NCBI RefSeq assembly: GCF_000429445.1
Contig: NZ_AUBW01000019.1
Location: 62,001 to 126,000 of the forward strand
Direction: 5' to 3'
Length of the DNA stretch: 64,000 bases
Source: Algoriphagus terrigena DSM 22685
GTDB lineage: Bacteria > Bacteroidota > Bacteroidia > Cytophagales > Cyclobacteriaceae
Under the pieces are notes generated by a model, which saw only the letters and a program-made list of their open reading frames with translations, did not search any database and was not told the DNA's origin. Made by a program: the position numbers and the translations under genes. This document shows, in pieces, positions 52,070-61,470 of this stretch (positions are counted from its first letter, which is position 1; every line of letters starts with the position of its first letter).

Positions 52070-53380
52070 TCAACCACCTCTGCGTCGAAGCCGCAGATTT
52101 ACCCGAAGGGTATCTCCGCTGTCCGCGATCCGGATGGAGGCAATTATCCATTCGCCGGAGGGATGGAGAAAGATACTGCTCCCTACATGCTCCCTGCCTT
52201 CGAGGACTGCAGCAAACAGCTCCTCTTGGTTCAGGTATTGGCCGTCCTCGAAGGCCGGGGACTCCGGCTTTTTTTCATCTTGCGGTTCTAACTCCATGTC
52301 AGAGCCTTCGCTCAGCTCTCCATCGTCCGCCACCTGCCCTCTCAGCGCTTGCACACCTCCGGATCCAGCACCTACATACTTGGATTGTGCGAACAATTCA
52401 TGAAAGCTCAGATCTCCGCCGGTAATGCGCCTGCGGATGTATCGGGTCGCTTTGGGCACCCGCCCCTTGTCGAGCCGGAGGACTGCCGCGATCTCATTGA
52501 GCAATGCCTTTTGTTCATCCGTGTAGGTGAGCGTGTCTTTGGGCGGATTACCACGGGTCATCCGCATCAGGTCTTTCCCTATTCGTTCGCGTACCTGGTT
52601 CAGTGAACGCTCCGGTGTAACATTGCTTCCTGCCAGTTGGTCCAGACCCGCCGCCAGCTCAGTGTAGGGTTTGGCGCTGCCGTCCCGGGACAGCGGCAGA
52701 TGAGTATGTCCCTCCGCCAGATCAGGACGGTGCACCGCCGGCGTGAGACCGATATCCGTACCCGGAGCCAGGACATGATGAAATCCGCCCAAATTGATTG
52801 CCTGCGTGCGAAATTCATCAGCCCGGCGCTGCTGGAATGAGAATTCCATGAACTTCTTGGCATTGTCGGGCCCCAAGGTGGTCAGATCCACGTCATCAAA
52901 CTTGGTGTCGTTGTTCTTGAACAATCGGGCCCGTTTCGCCGCCGGAGGCTTATAGTCCCCAAACTTTTCCGTCAATTCACGCTTTCGTTTTTTGGTGCGC
53001 TCTTCACGTTTTTCACGGGTTGCTTTGTCCCTCTCCTCCAGCTCCCGGTCGATCAGTTGATACTGGTACTCTTCTGCTTCCTCCTTTGTATCAAAAAGTT
53101 GCGTAGGATCCTTGTCTGTGTACCACTTTCCCGTACGCCGGGTCTTCAGCACCACCCGCTGTACTACCGGTTCCGTATTTACACCTTCCCCTGTCCTACG
53201 AGATGCAGGGCTAACGCTGGGCTCCGCATTTGCGATGACTCCGAGCTTTCGCTGTAGAGCCGTCTCGGGCCTATTGTCTTTGAACTGGAGAGGAGAACGG
53301 GACAAATCCTGTTTCTCCGGAGCTTCCGCAGTGGTGTTCGGAGTTTTCTGGGCGGAGGTACCCGCTGCATACAAAGGCAT
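52070..53380 (-). CDS. DNRPE/QRKL-motif protein of unknown function
   Basis: 436 aa, no signal peptide or membrane segment. The N terminus has LQFKDNRPETALQRKLGVIAN and, some 40 residues on, VVQR. These DNRPE...QRKL and (V/I)VQR signatures recur in large Bacteroidota proteins associated with DUF4157/eCIS-core-type or polymorphic-toxin-like cargo. A Lys/Arg/Glu coiled region follows (about 95-140), then an unrecognised domain (GGFHHVLAPGTDIG, EGHTHLPLSRDG; about 180-330) and an acidic tail. The ATG at 53380 is chosen over a TTG at 53395. No secretion or contractile-particle genes lie nearby. Cargo or toxin status is only a hypothesis. Confidence 0.75.
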   Translation of the reverse strand: MPLYAAGTSAQKTPNTTAEAPEKQDLSRSPLQFKDNRPETALQRKLGVIANAEPSVSPASRRTGEGVNTEPVVQRVVLKTRRTGKWYTDKDPTQLFDTKEEAEEYQYQLIDRELEERDKATREKREERTKKRKRELTEKFGDYKPPAAKRARLFKNNDTKFDDVDLTTLGPDNAKKFMEFSFQQRRADEFRTQAINLGGFHHVLAPGTDIGLTPAVHRPDLAEGHTHLPLSRDGSAKPYTELAAGLDQLAGSNVTPERSLNQVRERIGKDLMRMTRGNPPKDTLTYTDEQKALLNEIAAVLRLDKGRVPKATRYIRRRITGGDLSFHELFAQSKYVGAGSGGVQALRGQVADDGELSEGSDMELEPQDEKKPESPAFEDGQYLNQEELFAAVLEGREHVGSSIFLHPSGEWIIASIRIADSGDTLRVNLRLRRRGG

Positions 53381-53500
53381 AAAATTTTCAGTCAAAACAA
53401 TTCCCTTTCTTCACGCGAGTTCTATCAGTGACAAATATGCGATACTAAACTCTGCTACTAAAAATAAAGGATCAGCCGATCAAATGCAATTCAGATACCG

Positions 53501-54598
53501 TCATCCAGGTGAGGATTTCTCAGCCAGCAGTCCCAGCAATTCCCTGGCCGCAGCACCTCCGGCCCTGTTGGCGCCGATGGTAGATGCAGAAGGTCCATAT
53601 CCCACCAGATGGATTCTCGGTTCTTTGGCCACTGCTGTTGCCAACCTTCCGGACATCTTGATCCCACCGCCTTCCTCCCGTGGCAAGACCGCATCCAGAT
53701 GAGAAAAAGTCGATCTAAAACCGGTATTCCAGAGGATAACATCTGCACTTTCTTCTCTTCCACCTTCCCATTTCACACCGGTTTGGGTGATCTCGCTGAA
53801 CATGGGGAAACGTTTGAGCACGCCTCTTTTCTCCATATTTTCGATTTCGGCAGTGAAGGGTAATCCGGTAACAGAGACGACAGATTGAGGCAGCAGTCCC
53901 TTTCTCACGCGCTCTTCCACCATGGCCACCGCCAGGCTTCCAGCCGTCTGATCAAACGGGCCTTTGCGAAATTCCGGCGGTCTCCTCGTCACCCAGGTGG
54001 TCGAGGTCACCTGAGAAATCTGATCCAACAACTGAATCGCTGAAATACCGCCACCGACCACGATGACGTGCTTGCCTTTGAAATAGTCTGCATCTTTGAA
54101 GTCCCGAGTGTGCAATTGTTCCCCTTCAAAAAGTGCCGCACCCGGGTATTCCGGGATGTAAGGACTTTCCCAAGTTCCAGTTGCATTGATGATACCCAAC
54201 GCCGAAAAAGCGAGGGATGAAGTATCGATGAAAAAGCGTTCGTCCTTCAAATAGACCTTTTCTACTTTTACCGGCCGATACACCTGAAATCCAAATTGCT
54301 TTTCGTACAGCTCGTAATAATGTGGTACGGCACTATTTGCCCGTACTTCGGTTTGGCCAGGTCCAATAGTTTCTTCGAAAGACATGCCCGGCAAATCGTG
54401 GATTCGGTTGACCGTACTCAAGGTCAGCGAGTCCCAACGGGATTGCCAGGCACCTCCTGCCTGTGGTGCTTCGTCCAGCATGATGAAATCCGGGCCAGGT
54501 TCCATCCCCATTTTCTTCAGATGATACCCCGCCGAAAGCCCAGCCTGACCAGCGCCAATGACTGCTATCTTTGTTTTATAGCGAATTTTCCCGGCCAT
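53501..54598 (-). CDS. Flavin-dependent oxidoreductase (CzcO/FMO-like)
   Basis: 365-aa protein with two dinucleotide-binding sites: FAD site VIGAGQAGLSAGYHL at 13-27 and NADPH site VVVGGGISAIQLL at about 176. Between them are AGGAWQSRWDSLTL and INATGTWESPY, typical of putative flavoprotein monooxygenases related to CzcO and YpdA. The substrate is unknown. It starts 12 bases after the LLM gene stop codon, so both flavin enzymes share an operon. Confidence 0.88.
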   Translation of the reverse strand: MAGKIRYKTKIAVIGAGQAGLSAGYHLKKMGMEPGPDFIMLDEAPQAGGAWQSRWDSLTLSTVNRIHDLPGMSFEETIGPGQTEVRANSAVPHYYELYEKQFGFQVYRPVKVEKVYLKDERFFIDTSSLAFSALGIINATGTWESPYIPEYPGAALFEGEQLHTRDFKDADYFKGKHVIVVGGGISAIQLLDQISQVTSTTWVTRRPPEFRKGPFDQTAGSLAVAMVEERVRKGLLPQSVVSVTGLPFTAEIENMEKRGVLKRFPMFSEITQTGVKWEGGREESADVILWNTGFRSTFSHLDAVLPREEGGGIKMSGRLATAVAKEPRIHLVGYGPSASTIGANRAGGAAARELLGLLAEKSSPG

Positions 54599-54610
54599 TT
54601 AACCCACCTC

Positions 54611-55633
54611 TCAGCGCCAACCCAGTTCGGGAGCTACATAGTTTAAGATGGATTCGAGCACGTGTACGTTGTAGTCAACGCCCAACGTATTCGGGATGGT
54701 CAACAAAACAGTATCCGCTTCCTGAATCGCCTCATCCTGAGCCAAGTCCTTGATCAGTTGTTCCGGTTCGGCAGCATAACTTCTACCAAAAATCGCACGC
54801 TTATCAGCCTCTATCATTCCGACTTTATCAGTTCTGTTTGCTTCGTGTCCGAAGTAATATTGATCCTGATCGTTCACCAATGCAAAGATGGACCGGCTCA
54901 CAGAGACTCTTGGCTCGCGCTGATGGCCTGCTGCTTTCCAAGCTTCTTTGTAGCGTCTGATTTGTTCGGCTTGCTGAATGTGAAATGGCTTTCCACTCTC
55001 GTCGTATTTGAGGGTAGAACTCTGAAGGTTCATACCAATCTCCGCTGCCCAAACAGCGGTGGCATCCGAAGCAGAACCCCACCAAATGCGGTCACGTAAT
55101 CCCTCCGAATGTGGCTCTACCCTCAGTAATCCGGGAGGATTGGGAAACATCGGGTTGGGATTGGGCTTCGCAAAGCCGGTCCCTTTTAGTTTTTCATAAA
55201 ATTCCAAGGCTTTCCTTCTTCCCATGTCGGCATCGGTTTCGCCCGCTTGCAGATCGTAGCCGAAATACTTCCAGCCGTCAATTACTTGCTCCGGTGAACC
55301 TCTGCTGACGCCCAACTGCAGTCGGCCTTCCGAGATCAAATCGGCAGCACCGGCATCCTCCACCATGTACAGCGGATTTTCGTAACGCATGTCGATGACA
55401 CCGGTTCCTATTTCGATCTTCTTGGTTTTGGCGCCGATGGCCGCCAGCAACGGAAACGGTGAAGCCAGCTGTTGGGCAAAATGATGCACCCGAAAATAGG
55501 CGCCATCCAATCCGATTTCTTCCGCTGCTACTGCCAAGTCGATGGACTGAAGCAAGGTATCGCTCGCGGTCCTTGCTTTATAAGAAGGATGATTTGCCCA
55601 ATGGCCGAAGGATAAAAAGCCGATTTTTTTCAT
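54611..55633 (-). CDS. LLM class flavin-dependent oxidoreductase
   Basis: 340-aa bacterial luciferase-like TIM-barrel enzyme using reduced flavin. Motifs: IGFLSFGHWANHPSY, AEEIGLDGAYFRVHHFAQQLASPF (in two parts across residues 36-59), KIEIGTGVIDMRYENPLYM and GRLQLGVSRGSPEQVIDG. No second luciferase subunit is present. The substrate is unknown. Upstream gene of an operon with the FMO-like enzyme. Its 22-base leader resembles that of the SDR gene at 9371. Confidence 0.92.
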   Translation of the reverse strand: MKKIGFLSFGHWANHPSYKARTASDTLLQSIDLAVAAEEIGLDGAYFRVHHFAQQLASPFPLLAAIGAKTKKIEIGTGVIDMRYENPLYMVEDAGAADLISEGRLQLGVSRGSPEQVIDGWKYFGYDLQAGETDADMGRRKALEFYEKLKGTGFAKPNPNPMFPNPPGLLRVEPHSEGLRDRIWWGSASDATAVWAAEIGMNLQSSTLKYDESGKPFHIQQAEQIRRYKEAWKAAGHQREPRVSVSRSIFALVNDQDQYYFGHEANRTDKVGMIEADKRAIFGRSYAAEPEQLIKDLAQDEAIQEADTVLLTIPNTLGVDYNVHVLESILNYVAPELGWR

Positions 55634-56072
55634 ATGATTATAGTTTTCTTTTCAGAGGCGACGTGGAATCTCGCAAGGTCAATGATCGTCCCTCTGTGAG
55701 TCGCCTGCGCCATGCTCGATTTCCTGTGTTTACAATTGTTCTTTTAGGAAAAATACCGCAACAATTAAGCTGTCCAACAACTTTGCGCGGGAATCTGTTC
55801 AGTCTTTACACAAACTCCTCGGGACAATGCTGAATATATTTTTCGCCGGCAAGCGACTTCCAATTCCGACCAGGAGGATGCTCTGATCAACAAGAGACAA
55901 TGGCAATGAAAAGACCAGAGGCACTGCGCTGGATCGGTTCTTGGATTAAAGAGAAGCTCTGACACGAGCAAAAGGGTCCACGGTTCTGACACTCCGCTTA
56001 AAAAGCCCCGAAGAGCAGCCGCACCCTTTAAAGTCAGTTCTAAAGGAAAACATAACCTAAACCCACTATCCA
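55634..56072. other. Intergenic region between divergent flavin enzyme genes
   Basis: 439 bases holding the promoters of the LLM and Old Yellow Enzyme genes. GGAATCTCGC at 55665-55674 and CTCGATTTC at 55715-55723 recur with the same 50-base spacing upstream of the CusS-like kinase region (23220 and 23270). No gene recognised. Confidence 0.55.
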
Positions 56073-57161
56073 ATGAAACTCCTAGAACCTACCCAAATCG
56101 GGGAATATCGTCTCAAAAACCACATGGTCATGGCAGCTATGACCCGAAGTCGCGCCACCGAAGAGGGAATCATACAAGACATCACCGTGACATACTATGC
56201 CCAGCGGGCCAGCGCCGGACTGATCCTGAGTGAGGCCACCAACATATCGAAGGACGCAATAGGCAGCCCTTTCACGCCTGGCCTATACTCCGATCGCCAA
56301 GTGGAAGCCTGGAAAAAGGTGACGCAGGCCGTCCATGAAAAGGGAGGCGTCATCTTCGCCCAGCTATGGCATACCGGAAGGGTCGGACACTCGCTTGATC
56401 GGTCAAACAAACTCCCGCTGGCTCCCTCAGCTGTTGCCATCGAGGGTGCCCAGCACTTCACCTCTGAGGGGATGAAGGACTACGAAACCCCGAGAGCCAT
56501 GAACAAAGAGGACATCAAGCAAACCATCCTCGACTACCGGCAGGCAGCCGTCCACGCCATGGAGGCGGGATTTGACGGGGTGGAACTTCACTCAGCCAAC
56601 GGATATCTTCCCCAGCAGTTTCTGTCCGACAGCTCAAACCTCCGCACAGACGAATACGGTGGGAGTATCGAAAACAGAAGCCGCTTTATTCTGGAGGTGA
56701 TGCATGAACTGACCGATGCGGTCGGCAGCGAAAAGGTAGGCATCAAAATCTCTCCGCTCGGCACCCAAAACGGTATCCGGGTGGATGATCCGGTGGCTAC
56801 GTACAATTATCTGATCAGCGAGTTGAATAAGATGGATCTGGCTTTTGTGGAAATTGCCAGAGCCAATCCCAAATCATCGCTGCCCTCGGGATATCCACGT
56901 CAAGATGAAATTGAGCTGTTTGGGAAGCTTTCAAAAAATACCGTGGTGGCCAACTCCGGCTACGATCGGGAGTCCGCAGAAGCGGAACTTGAGAAAGGAA
57001 CCGCATCGCTTATCTCATTTGCAAGACTCTTTCTGGCAAATCCAGACTTGCCCCAGAGATTCTCCCAAGGCGCTGAGCTCAACGAACCCGACCGGGACAC
57101 CTTCTATGGCGGGGATGAAAAAGGTTATACCGACTATCCTTTTTTAAAGGAAGGTTCGTAG
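56073..57161 (+). CDS. Old Yellow Enzyme family alkene reductase (NemA-like)
   Basis: 362-aa FMN-dependent TIM barrel that reduces activated alkenes and some nitro compounds with NADPH. LLEPTQIGEYRLKNHMVMA, AQLWHTGRVGH, GFDGVELHSANGYLPQQFL with the substrate-binding His/Asn pair, DEYGGSIENRSRF, and the FMN phosphate site SFARLFLANPDL are all present. Full length for the classical subgroup. Probably works in electrophile detoxification; divergent from the LLM/FMO operon. Confidence 0.94.
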   Translation: MKLLEPTQIGEYRLKNHMVMAAMTRSRATEEGIIQDITVTYYAQRASAGLILSEATNISKDAIGSPFTPGLYSDRQVEAWKKVTQAVHEKGGVIFAQLWHTGRVGHSLDRSNKLPLAPSAVAIEGAQHFTSEGMKDYETPRAMNKEDIKQTILDYRQAAVHAMEAGFDGVELHSANGYLPQQFLSDSSNLRTDEYGGSIENRSRFILEVMHELTDAVGSEKVGIKISPLGTQNGIRVDDPVATYNYLISELNKMDLAFVEIARANPKSSLPSGYPRQDEIELFGKLSKNTVVANSGYDRESAEAELEKGTASLISFARLFLANPDLPQRFSQGAELNEPDRDTFYGGDEKGYTDYPFLKEGS

Positions 57162-57185
57162 GGACTTGATGAAAGCAGTTAATAT

Positions 57186-57204
57186 CCGGGCAGCTTGTGC
57201 CCGG
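57186..57204. terminator. GC hairpin between convergent genes
   Basis: CCGGGCA, GCTTG and TGCCCGG form a perfect 7-bp stem between the Old Yellow Enzyme stop codon and the small gene at 57209. T tracts are absent, so termination is only probable. Confidence 0.5.
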
Positions 57205-57208
57205 CTGC

Positions 57209-57415
57209 TCACTTCTGATTGCGCGTGGACGCTTTTTTCGACTCTTTCGGATGCTCTTTGAAATAGGCTCTTGCCTGCTTCAACCCTGTCGCAATTGCGA
57301 TCCCTTCATCGCCACTTTCTTTCAAGATTTCATTCGCAATCTCAGTGGCTTTCTCACGGATATGGACCGGCTGATTTTTATAAGAGGGCGGGTAATCTCC
57401 GTTGTACCAAGGCAT
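57209..57415 (-). CDS. Small conserved protein, 68 aa (ChaB/YdaT-like)
   Basis: MPWYNGDYPPSYKNQP starts the protein, followed by REKATEIANEILKESGDEG and AIATGLKQARAYF. This is the pattern of small proteins that accompany stress and cation-transport genes, some annotated ChaB- or YdaT-like. Two helices, cytoplasmic, strongly basic tail. Function unknown. It lies alone between the Old Yellow Enzyme and the glucosidase operon. Confidence 0.78.
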   Translation of the reverse strand: MPWYNGDYPPSYKNQPVHIREKATEIANEILKESGDEGIAIATGLKQARAYFKEHPKESKKASTRNQK

Positions 57416-57593
57416 ATTGATCTTTTTTTAACACTTAATACTATTTAGACGTCCGGTCCAAGCTGAAAGCATCATCTTCCTCCGACCGGGTTTTTAAGAA
57501 AAGGATACCCTGGGCAGCGGACGAAGTTTGTCCCATTCGCGCCCGGGAAGTCCAACCATTCAACAGCATCTCCGCCGCGAATCAAGCTAGCTG

Positions 57594-59792
57594 CTACTTG
57601 ACAATCGTCAGATCCCATTCCGAATCCGAATAGTTCCAGTTTACGCCAACCATATTATTCTTGTGCCGACTGATCTCCAGATCGACTAACTGTCCATCGA
57701 GATTCAAATTTCTGATCGTCACATATTTAAGAGTGTCGGGGAGCATGGGCTTCCGGAATAGAACCTCCTTCTTTTGGATATTGATCTTGATCTGCAGCAC
57801 GGATTTTAAAAGCAGAAAAACTGTCGCCACCGACCAGGCCTGTGGGGAGCAGGCTACCGGATAGGACGTAGGACCTTCTCCTTTTCTTCTATCCATACCG
57901 CAAAACAGCTCCGGCAGTCGTTGCAAAGGAGAGAAAAGCGAAGCCTCAAACAGGCAGTTTAAGAGCATTGCAGCCTCTTTCTGAAAGCCATATTTCCCCA
58001 TCCCATCGGCAATCAGCGCCACGTCATGTGGCCACACAGAGCCATTGTGATAGGACATGGGATTATATCTCAGCTCGTCGCTGGAGATCGTACGAATGCC
58101 CCAGCCACAAAACATATCTGGCTTCAGCAGCGTATTGACGAGCTTTTTGGCTTTTCCGGGATCTGCTATCCCGCAAAACAATATCTGTCCCGCGTTGGAA
58201 GATTTGACGCGGCAAGGTTGCTTCTCACCGTCCAGCGCCAGGACATAGCATTCCAGCTCTTTATCCCAAAATTTCTCGTTGAAATTGTCCTTTAGCACTT
58301 TAGCTTCCTGCCGGCAGGTTTCTGCCAGTTGCTTTTCTCCGAGCACGCCGGCAAGTCTTGAAACATGCAACTTGGCGCAGTACACATACGCTTGCACTTC
58401 GCACAGGGCTATGGGTGGATCCGCCAATTTTCCATTCGCATGAAAGATCGAATCAAAGCTGTCCTTCCAGCCCTGATTGGTCAAGCCGTTGAAAGCCTTG
58501 TGCCGGTACTCCACGAAGCCGTCGCCATCCAAATCTCCGTACACATTGATCCAATCCAGAGCCTTCAAGATGTTAGGCCAGATCTTTTTGATGGTTTTGA
58601 TATCCTCAGTTCGGGCGTAATACTCTCCGGCCAAGACGATAAATAAGGGCGTGGCATCGATCGTCCCGTAGTACCACTTGAAGGGCACCTCATTCAACGC
58701 CACCATCTCTCCCCCACGGGTCTCGTGCATGATCTTGCCCGGCTCGGCATCTTTGGATTCATCCAATTCTACAGCTTGATGAGCAGCCAAGAACAACAGC
58801 ACGTCCCGCGACAGGTCCGGTGCGAGCCAGAGTGTCTCCAGGGCCGTGATGATCCCGTCCCGGCCAAAAGCTGTGTTGTACCACGGCACGCCTGCATAAG
58901 GATACTTGCCTGTCGGCGTATCCACCATCAGGGACACCAGATCGACTTTGGATCTGTTGATCCAGTGTGTAAACTGCTCGTTGGAAGTTTCGATGTCGGG
59001 AAAATAGCGGTTGGACTTCTCGAGATGGGAGGCTAAAAGTCCCCAGGCATCCTGAAAGCCCATGCTCTGAACAGTGTCCCCATCTTCTTGGAACGAGATG
59101 GAATATTCTAAACTTTCTACCACATTTGGCTTCAGTAATAAACCGAAGCAAATCTTCCCCTTGGCTTCGCAACTGTCGTATGACCTGTTAATCTCGATCG
59201 CGGATTTTCTTACCACATCATCCAGCCCAACATAGGAAAACTCCAAATGGCGGTCATCCGGATACTTATGTCCGAGGACAGTCCCACGGTTGTCCCGGGG
59301 CATCCCTCTTACTTCAAAGATGTCCTTGAAATCACCGTCTATCTCCAGAGACACCTCGATCTGATACTCCGCTATATTGTGATTTACAAAGTCTATCTTC
59401 TCGTGAAACAAGCCATTCAGCACAAACTGACTCCGATGGATATGGATCATCTCCCGTTGGATCATCACACCGTTTTCTTCTTCCGTCAGGTGAGAGGCAA
59501 GGTCGATGGACAATACCTCATTCTCCTCTTTGATTGTCGAACTCAGCAGCCTCGGACGCTCTCCGTTGACCTTTAGCTCCAGTCTGCTGACGTATCTGGT
59601 ATCTTTGTTATAGATCCCTTGGACGTCATTTTTGAACGAACGGATGTCTCCCGACCTTCCCAAGATGCCAAAGGTATCGTAATGATTAAGCACGTGGGTT
59701 CGGTCGTCTACATAAGCGGCGCTTTCTGAGATGAACCATTCGGCCATCTCAATTTCGGATTCGTTTGCTTCTGATTGGATCTTAGTTTTCAT
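57594..59792 (-). CDS. Amylo-alpha-1,6-glucosidase/glycogen-debranching-like protein
   Basis: 732 aa, no signal peptide. An N-terminal beta-sandwich domain (about 20-260; FGILGRSGDIRSFKNDVQG, DTRYVSRLEL) belongs to the GDE_N_bis type. The C-terminal (alpha/alpha)6 barrel carries YAGVPWYNTAFGRDGIITALE (spread over residues about 300-320), DATPLFIVLAGEY, DGDGFVEYRH and YNPMSYHNGSVWPHD. Such proteins cleave alpha-glucosidic bonds; the exact substrate is unclear. It starts 13 bases after the glycosyltransferase gene, so the pair probably makes and trims one glucan or glycoside. Confidence 0.88.
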   Translation of the reverse strand: MKTKIQSEANESEIEMAEWFISESAAYVDDRTHVLNHYDTFGILGRSGDIRSFKNDVQGIYNKDTRYVSRLELKVNGERPRLLSSTIKEENEVLSIDLASHLTEEENGVMIQREMIHIHRSQFVLNGLFHEKIDFVNHNIAEYQIEVSLEIDGDFKDIFEVRGMPRDNRGTVLGHKYPDDRHLEFSYVGLDDVVRKSAIEINRSYDSCEAKGKICFGLLLKPNVVESLEYSISFQEDGDTVQSMGFQDAWGLLASHLEKSNRYFPDIETSNEQFTHWINRSKVDLVSLMVDTPTGKYPYAGVPWYNTAFGRDGIITALETLWLAPDLSRDVLLFLAAHQAVELDESKDAEPGKIMHETRGGEMVALNEVPFKWYYGTIDATPLFIVLAGEYYARTEDIKTIKKIWPNILKALDWINVYGDLDGDGFVEYRHKAFNGLTNQGWKDSFDSIFHANGKLADPPIALCEVQAYVYCAKLHVSRLAGVLGEKQLAETCRQEAKVLKDNFNEKFWDKELECYVLALDGEKQPCRVKSSNAGQILFCGIADPGKAKKLVNTLLKPDMFCGWGIRTISSDELRYNPMSYHNGSVWPHDVALIADGMGKYGFQKEAAMLLNCLFEASLFSPLQRLPELFCGMDRRKGEGPTSYPVACSPQAWSVATVFLLLKSVLQIKINIQKKEVLFRKPMLPDTLKYVTIRNLNLDGQLVDLEISRHKNNMVGVNWNYSDSEWDLTIVK

Positions 59793-59805
59793 AAGCCTTC
59801 CGGGT

Positions 59806-60882
59806 TTAGTTGATTTTCATCTGGGCAATATTTCTGTTTAGCAGCGTGAGTTCCTTTCCTTTGGGTATCAGATTCTGATAGAGCCGCAGGTAGTTTTCCG
59901 TCATGGACGAGACGCTAAAGCGCTCTTCGAATAGCTGTCTGACGCGTCCGCGGTCCAGCAGTTCCACCTTTTCCAAGGCTTTCACAGCTTCTTCTATGGA
60001 ATTAACGATGAATCCGCTTTGTCCATTGTCAATAATCTCCGGCACCGACCCGTTGTGATAAGCGATCACGGGTGTACCACAGGCCATGGCCTCAATCATT
60101 ACCATGCCGAATGGCTCAGGCCAATCTATAGGAAACAGGAGCGCTTTGGCATTTCCCAAAAAGCTATTCTTCTCTCCTTCTCCGATCTCTCCGACAAATT
60201 CCACATGGGGCTGCTTCATCAACTTTTGAATTGATTTTTTATAGTAAGCTTGATCCACTTCGTCAATCTTGGCCGCGACCTTAAGTCTGAGTCCGGCCTG
60301 CCGGGCAATTTCTATTGCTCTGTCCGGTCTTTTCTCAGGAGAGATCCTTCCCAGAAACGCCACATAGTCCCCTTTTCCTTCGCCCTTGGTAAAAAGGTCG
60401 ACAGGCAGGCCATGATATACAGTGCCAAGCCAGTTGAGATTCAAGGGAAGGTGCACACGCTGATTGTCAGAGATGGAGACGAGCGGCTGGTCAGTGAATT
60501 TCCGGTACAAGGGGACCAGATCAGGAATGTCAAGCCTGCCATGAAGAGTGGTGAGATGTGCCTTCCCGATTCTTTTGCTCAGCGGAAAATGGTAGAAATC
60601 GGTATGGAAGTGCAACACATCAAATTCATTGGCCCGGTCGATGACCTCTTCGAGCTGGATCAGATTGTAGGAGTGAAACTCCTTCACTTTCCCCAGTCGC
60701 AAAGCTTGAGGGGTATGGCTGACCAGATTGGCCGATGTCACCGAGTCGCCTGAAGCAAAGAGGGTCACTTCGTGTCCCTGTCGGACCAATTCTTCGGTAA
60801 GAAATGAAACTACTCGTTCGGTGCCACCATACAACTTGGGGGGAACCGACTCATACAACGGGGATATTTGGGCAATTTTCAT
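59806..60882 (-). CDS. Family 4 glycosyltransferase
   Basis: 358-aa GT-B glycosyltransferase. The N-terminal domain starts MKIAQISPLYESVPPKLYGG, then ERVVSFLTEELVRQGHEVTLFASGDS (residues about 22-47). The C-terminal donor-binding domain has GRISPEKRPDRAIEIA and the retaining-enzyme motif EPFGMVMIEAMACGTPVI with the paired Glu. The donor is a nucleotide sugar of unknown type. The ATG at 60882 is the conserved start; longer in-frame versions add unrelated residues. Upstream partner of the glucosidase gene. Confidence 0.92.
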   Translation of the reverse strand: MKIAQISPLYESVPPKLYGGTERVVSFLTEELVRQGHEVTLFASGDSVTSANLVSHTPQALRLGKVKEFHSYNLIQLEEVIDRANEFDVLHFHTDFYHFPLSKRIGKAHLTTLHGRLDIPDLVPLYRKFTDQPLVSISDNQRVHLPLNLNWLGTVYHGLPVDLFTKGEGKGDYVAFLGRISPEKRPDRAIEIARQAGLRLKVAAKIDEVDQAYYKKSIQKLMKQPHVEFVGEIGEGEKNSFLGNAKALLFPIDWPEPFGMVMIEAMACGTPVIAYHNGSVPEIIDNGQSGFIVNSIEEAVKALEKVELLDRGRVRQLFEERFSVSSMTENYLRLYQNLIPKGKELTLLNRNIAQMKIN

Positions 60883-61470
60883 AACCATTCTGTTTCTCGA
60901 CCTCGAAACCTGGCGGAACGTCATTGAATCGAGGATCCATTTCACGCAATAGACCAATCAAGATCAAAACCAAACGATAACAGCGGTGGGAAAAGCCCAT
61001 AATCTTATCCTTAGGATGGCACTGAAAAACACCCGCTTTTGAGCTCTCCTAGTAGCAAATTCTTTTAAAATAGAGCCTGGAAAAAGCCCTTCCCGATTTA
61101 ATCGGTTCCCTTTTCTTTCTTTCCAAATCCTGCCGAAAGGTGGAATCTGGTGAAAACTCCTCGCCAAAACTGTGATTTTTCAGCCCCAGAAAGCCACAAA
61201 AAATCCCCACATAAAGCCCTGCTTGACAATGTAAAACGGCTTGAGCATGGAGCCGCTCAGGTCACAAAATCCCTGAAAAATGTAAAGTAGCTCGACACCC
61301 TTCGCAGTCGGTGTAGATGCAAAAAATCACCAGCCGCTATGGACAGTTCCAAAAGACAAAAGGGTGGAATCAAACATCCCACCCAGTGTCAAGCGATCTT
61401 AAATTTAGGCTCAGTCCAACCTCAAACTCTCATCAACTGGCAGTTTGCGGACGGATCTGTTTAAACGTTT
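60883..61470. other. Intergenic region with ambiguous coding-like stretch
   Basis: 588 bases. Around 61180-61320 both strands stay open for about 45 codons without a start codon. The minus-strand reading ends in a hydrophobic string (MLKPFYIVKQGFMWGFF, stop at 61180-61182) that looks like the tail of a membrane protein. I treat it as an uncertain remnant rather than a gene. Confidence 0.4.

Noticed and set aside
51855..52403. 182-codon plus-strand frame
   Set aside because: Arg/Ser/Pro-rich composition and a 330-base overlap with the better supported gene on the other strand.
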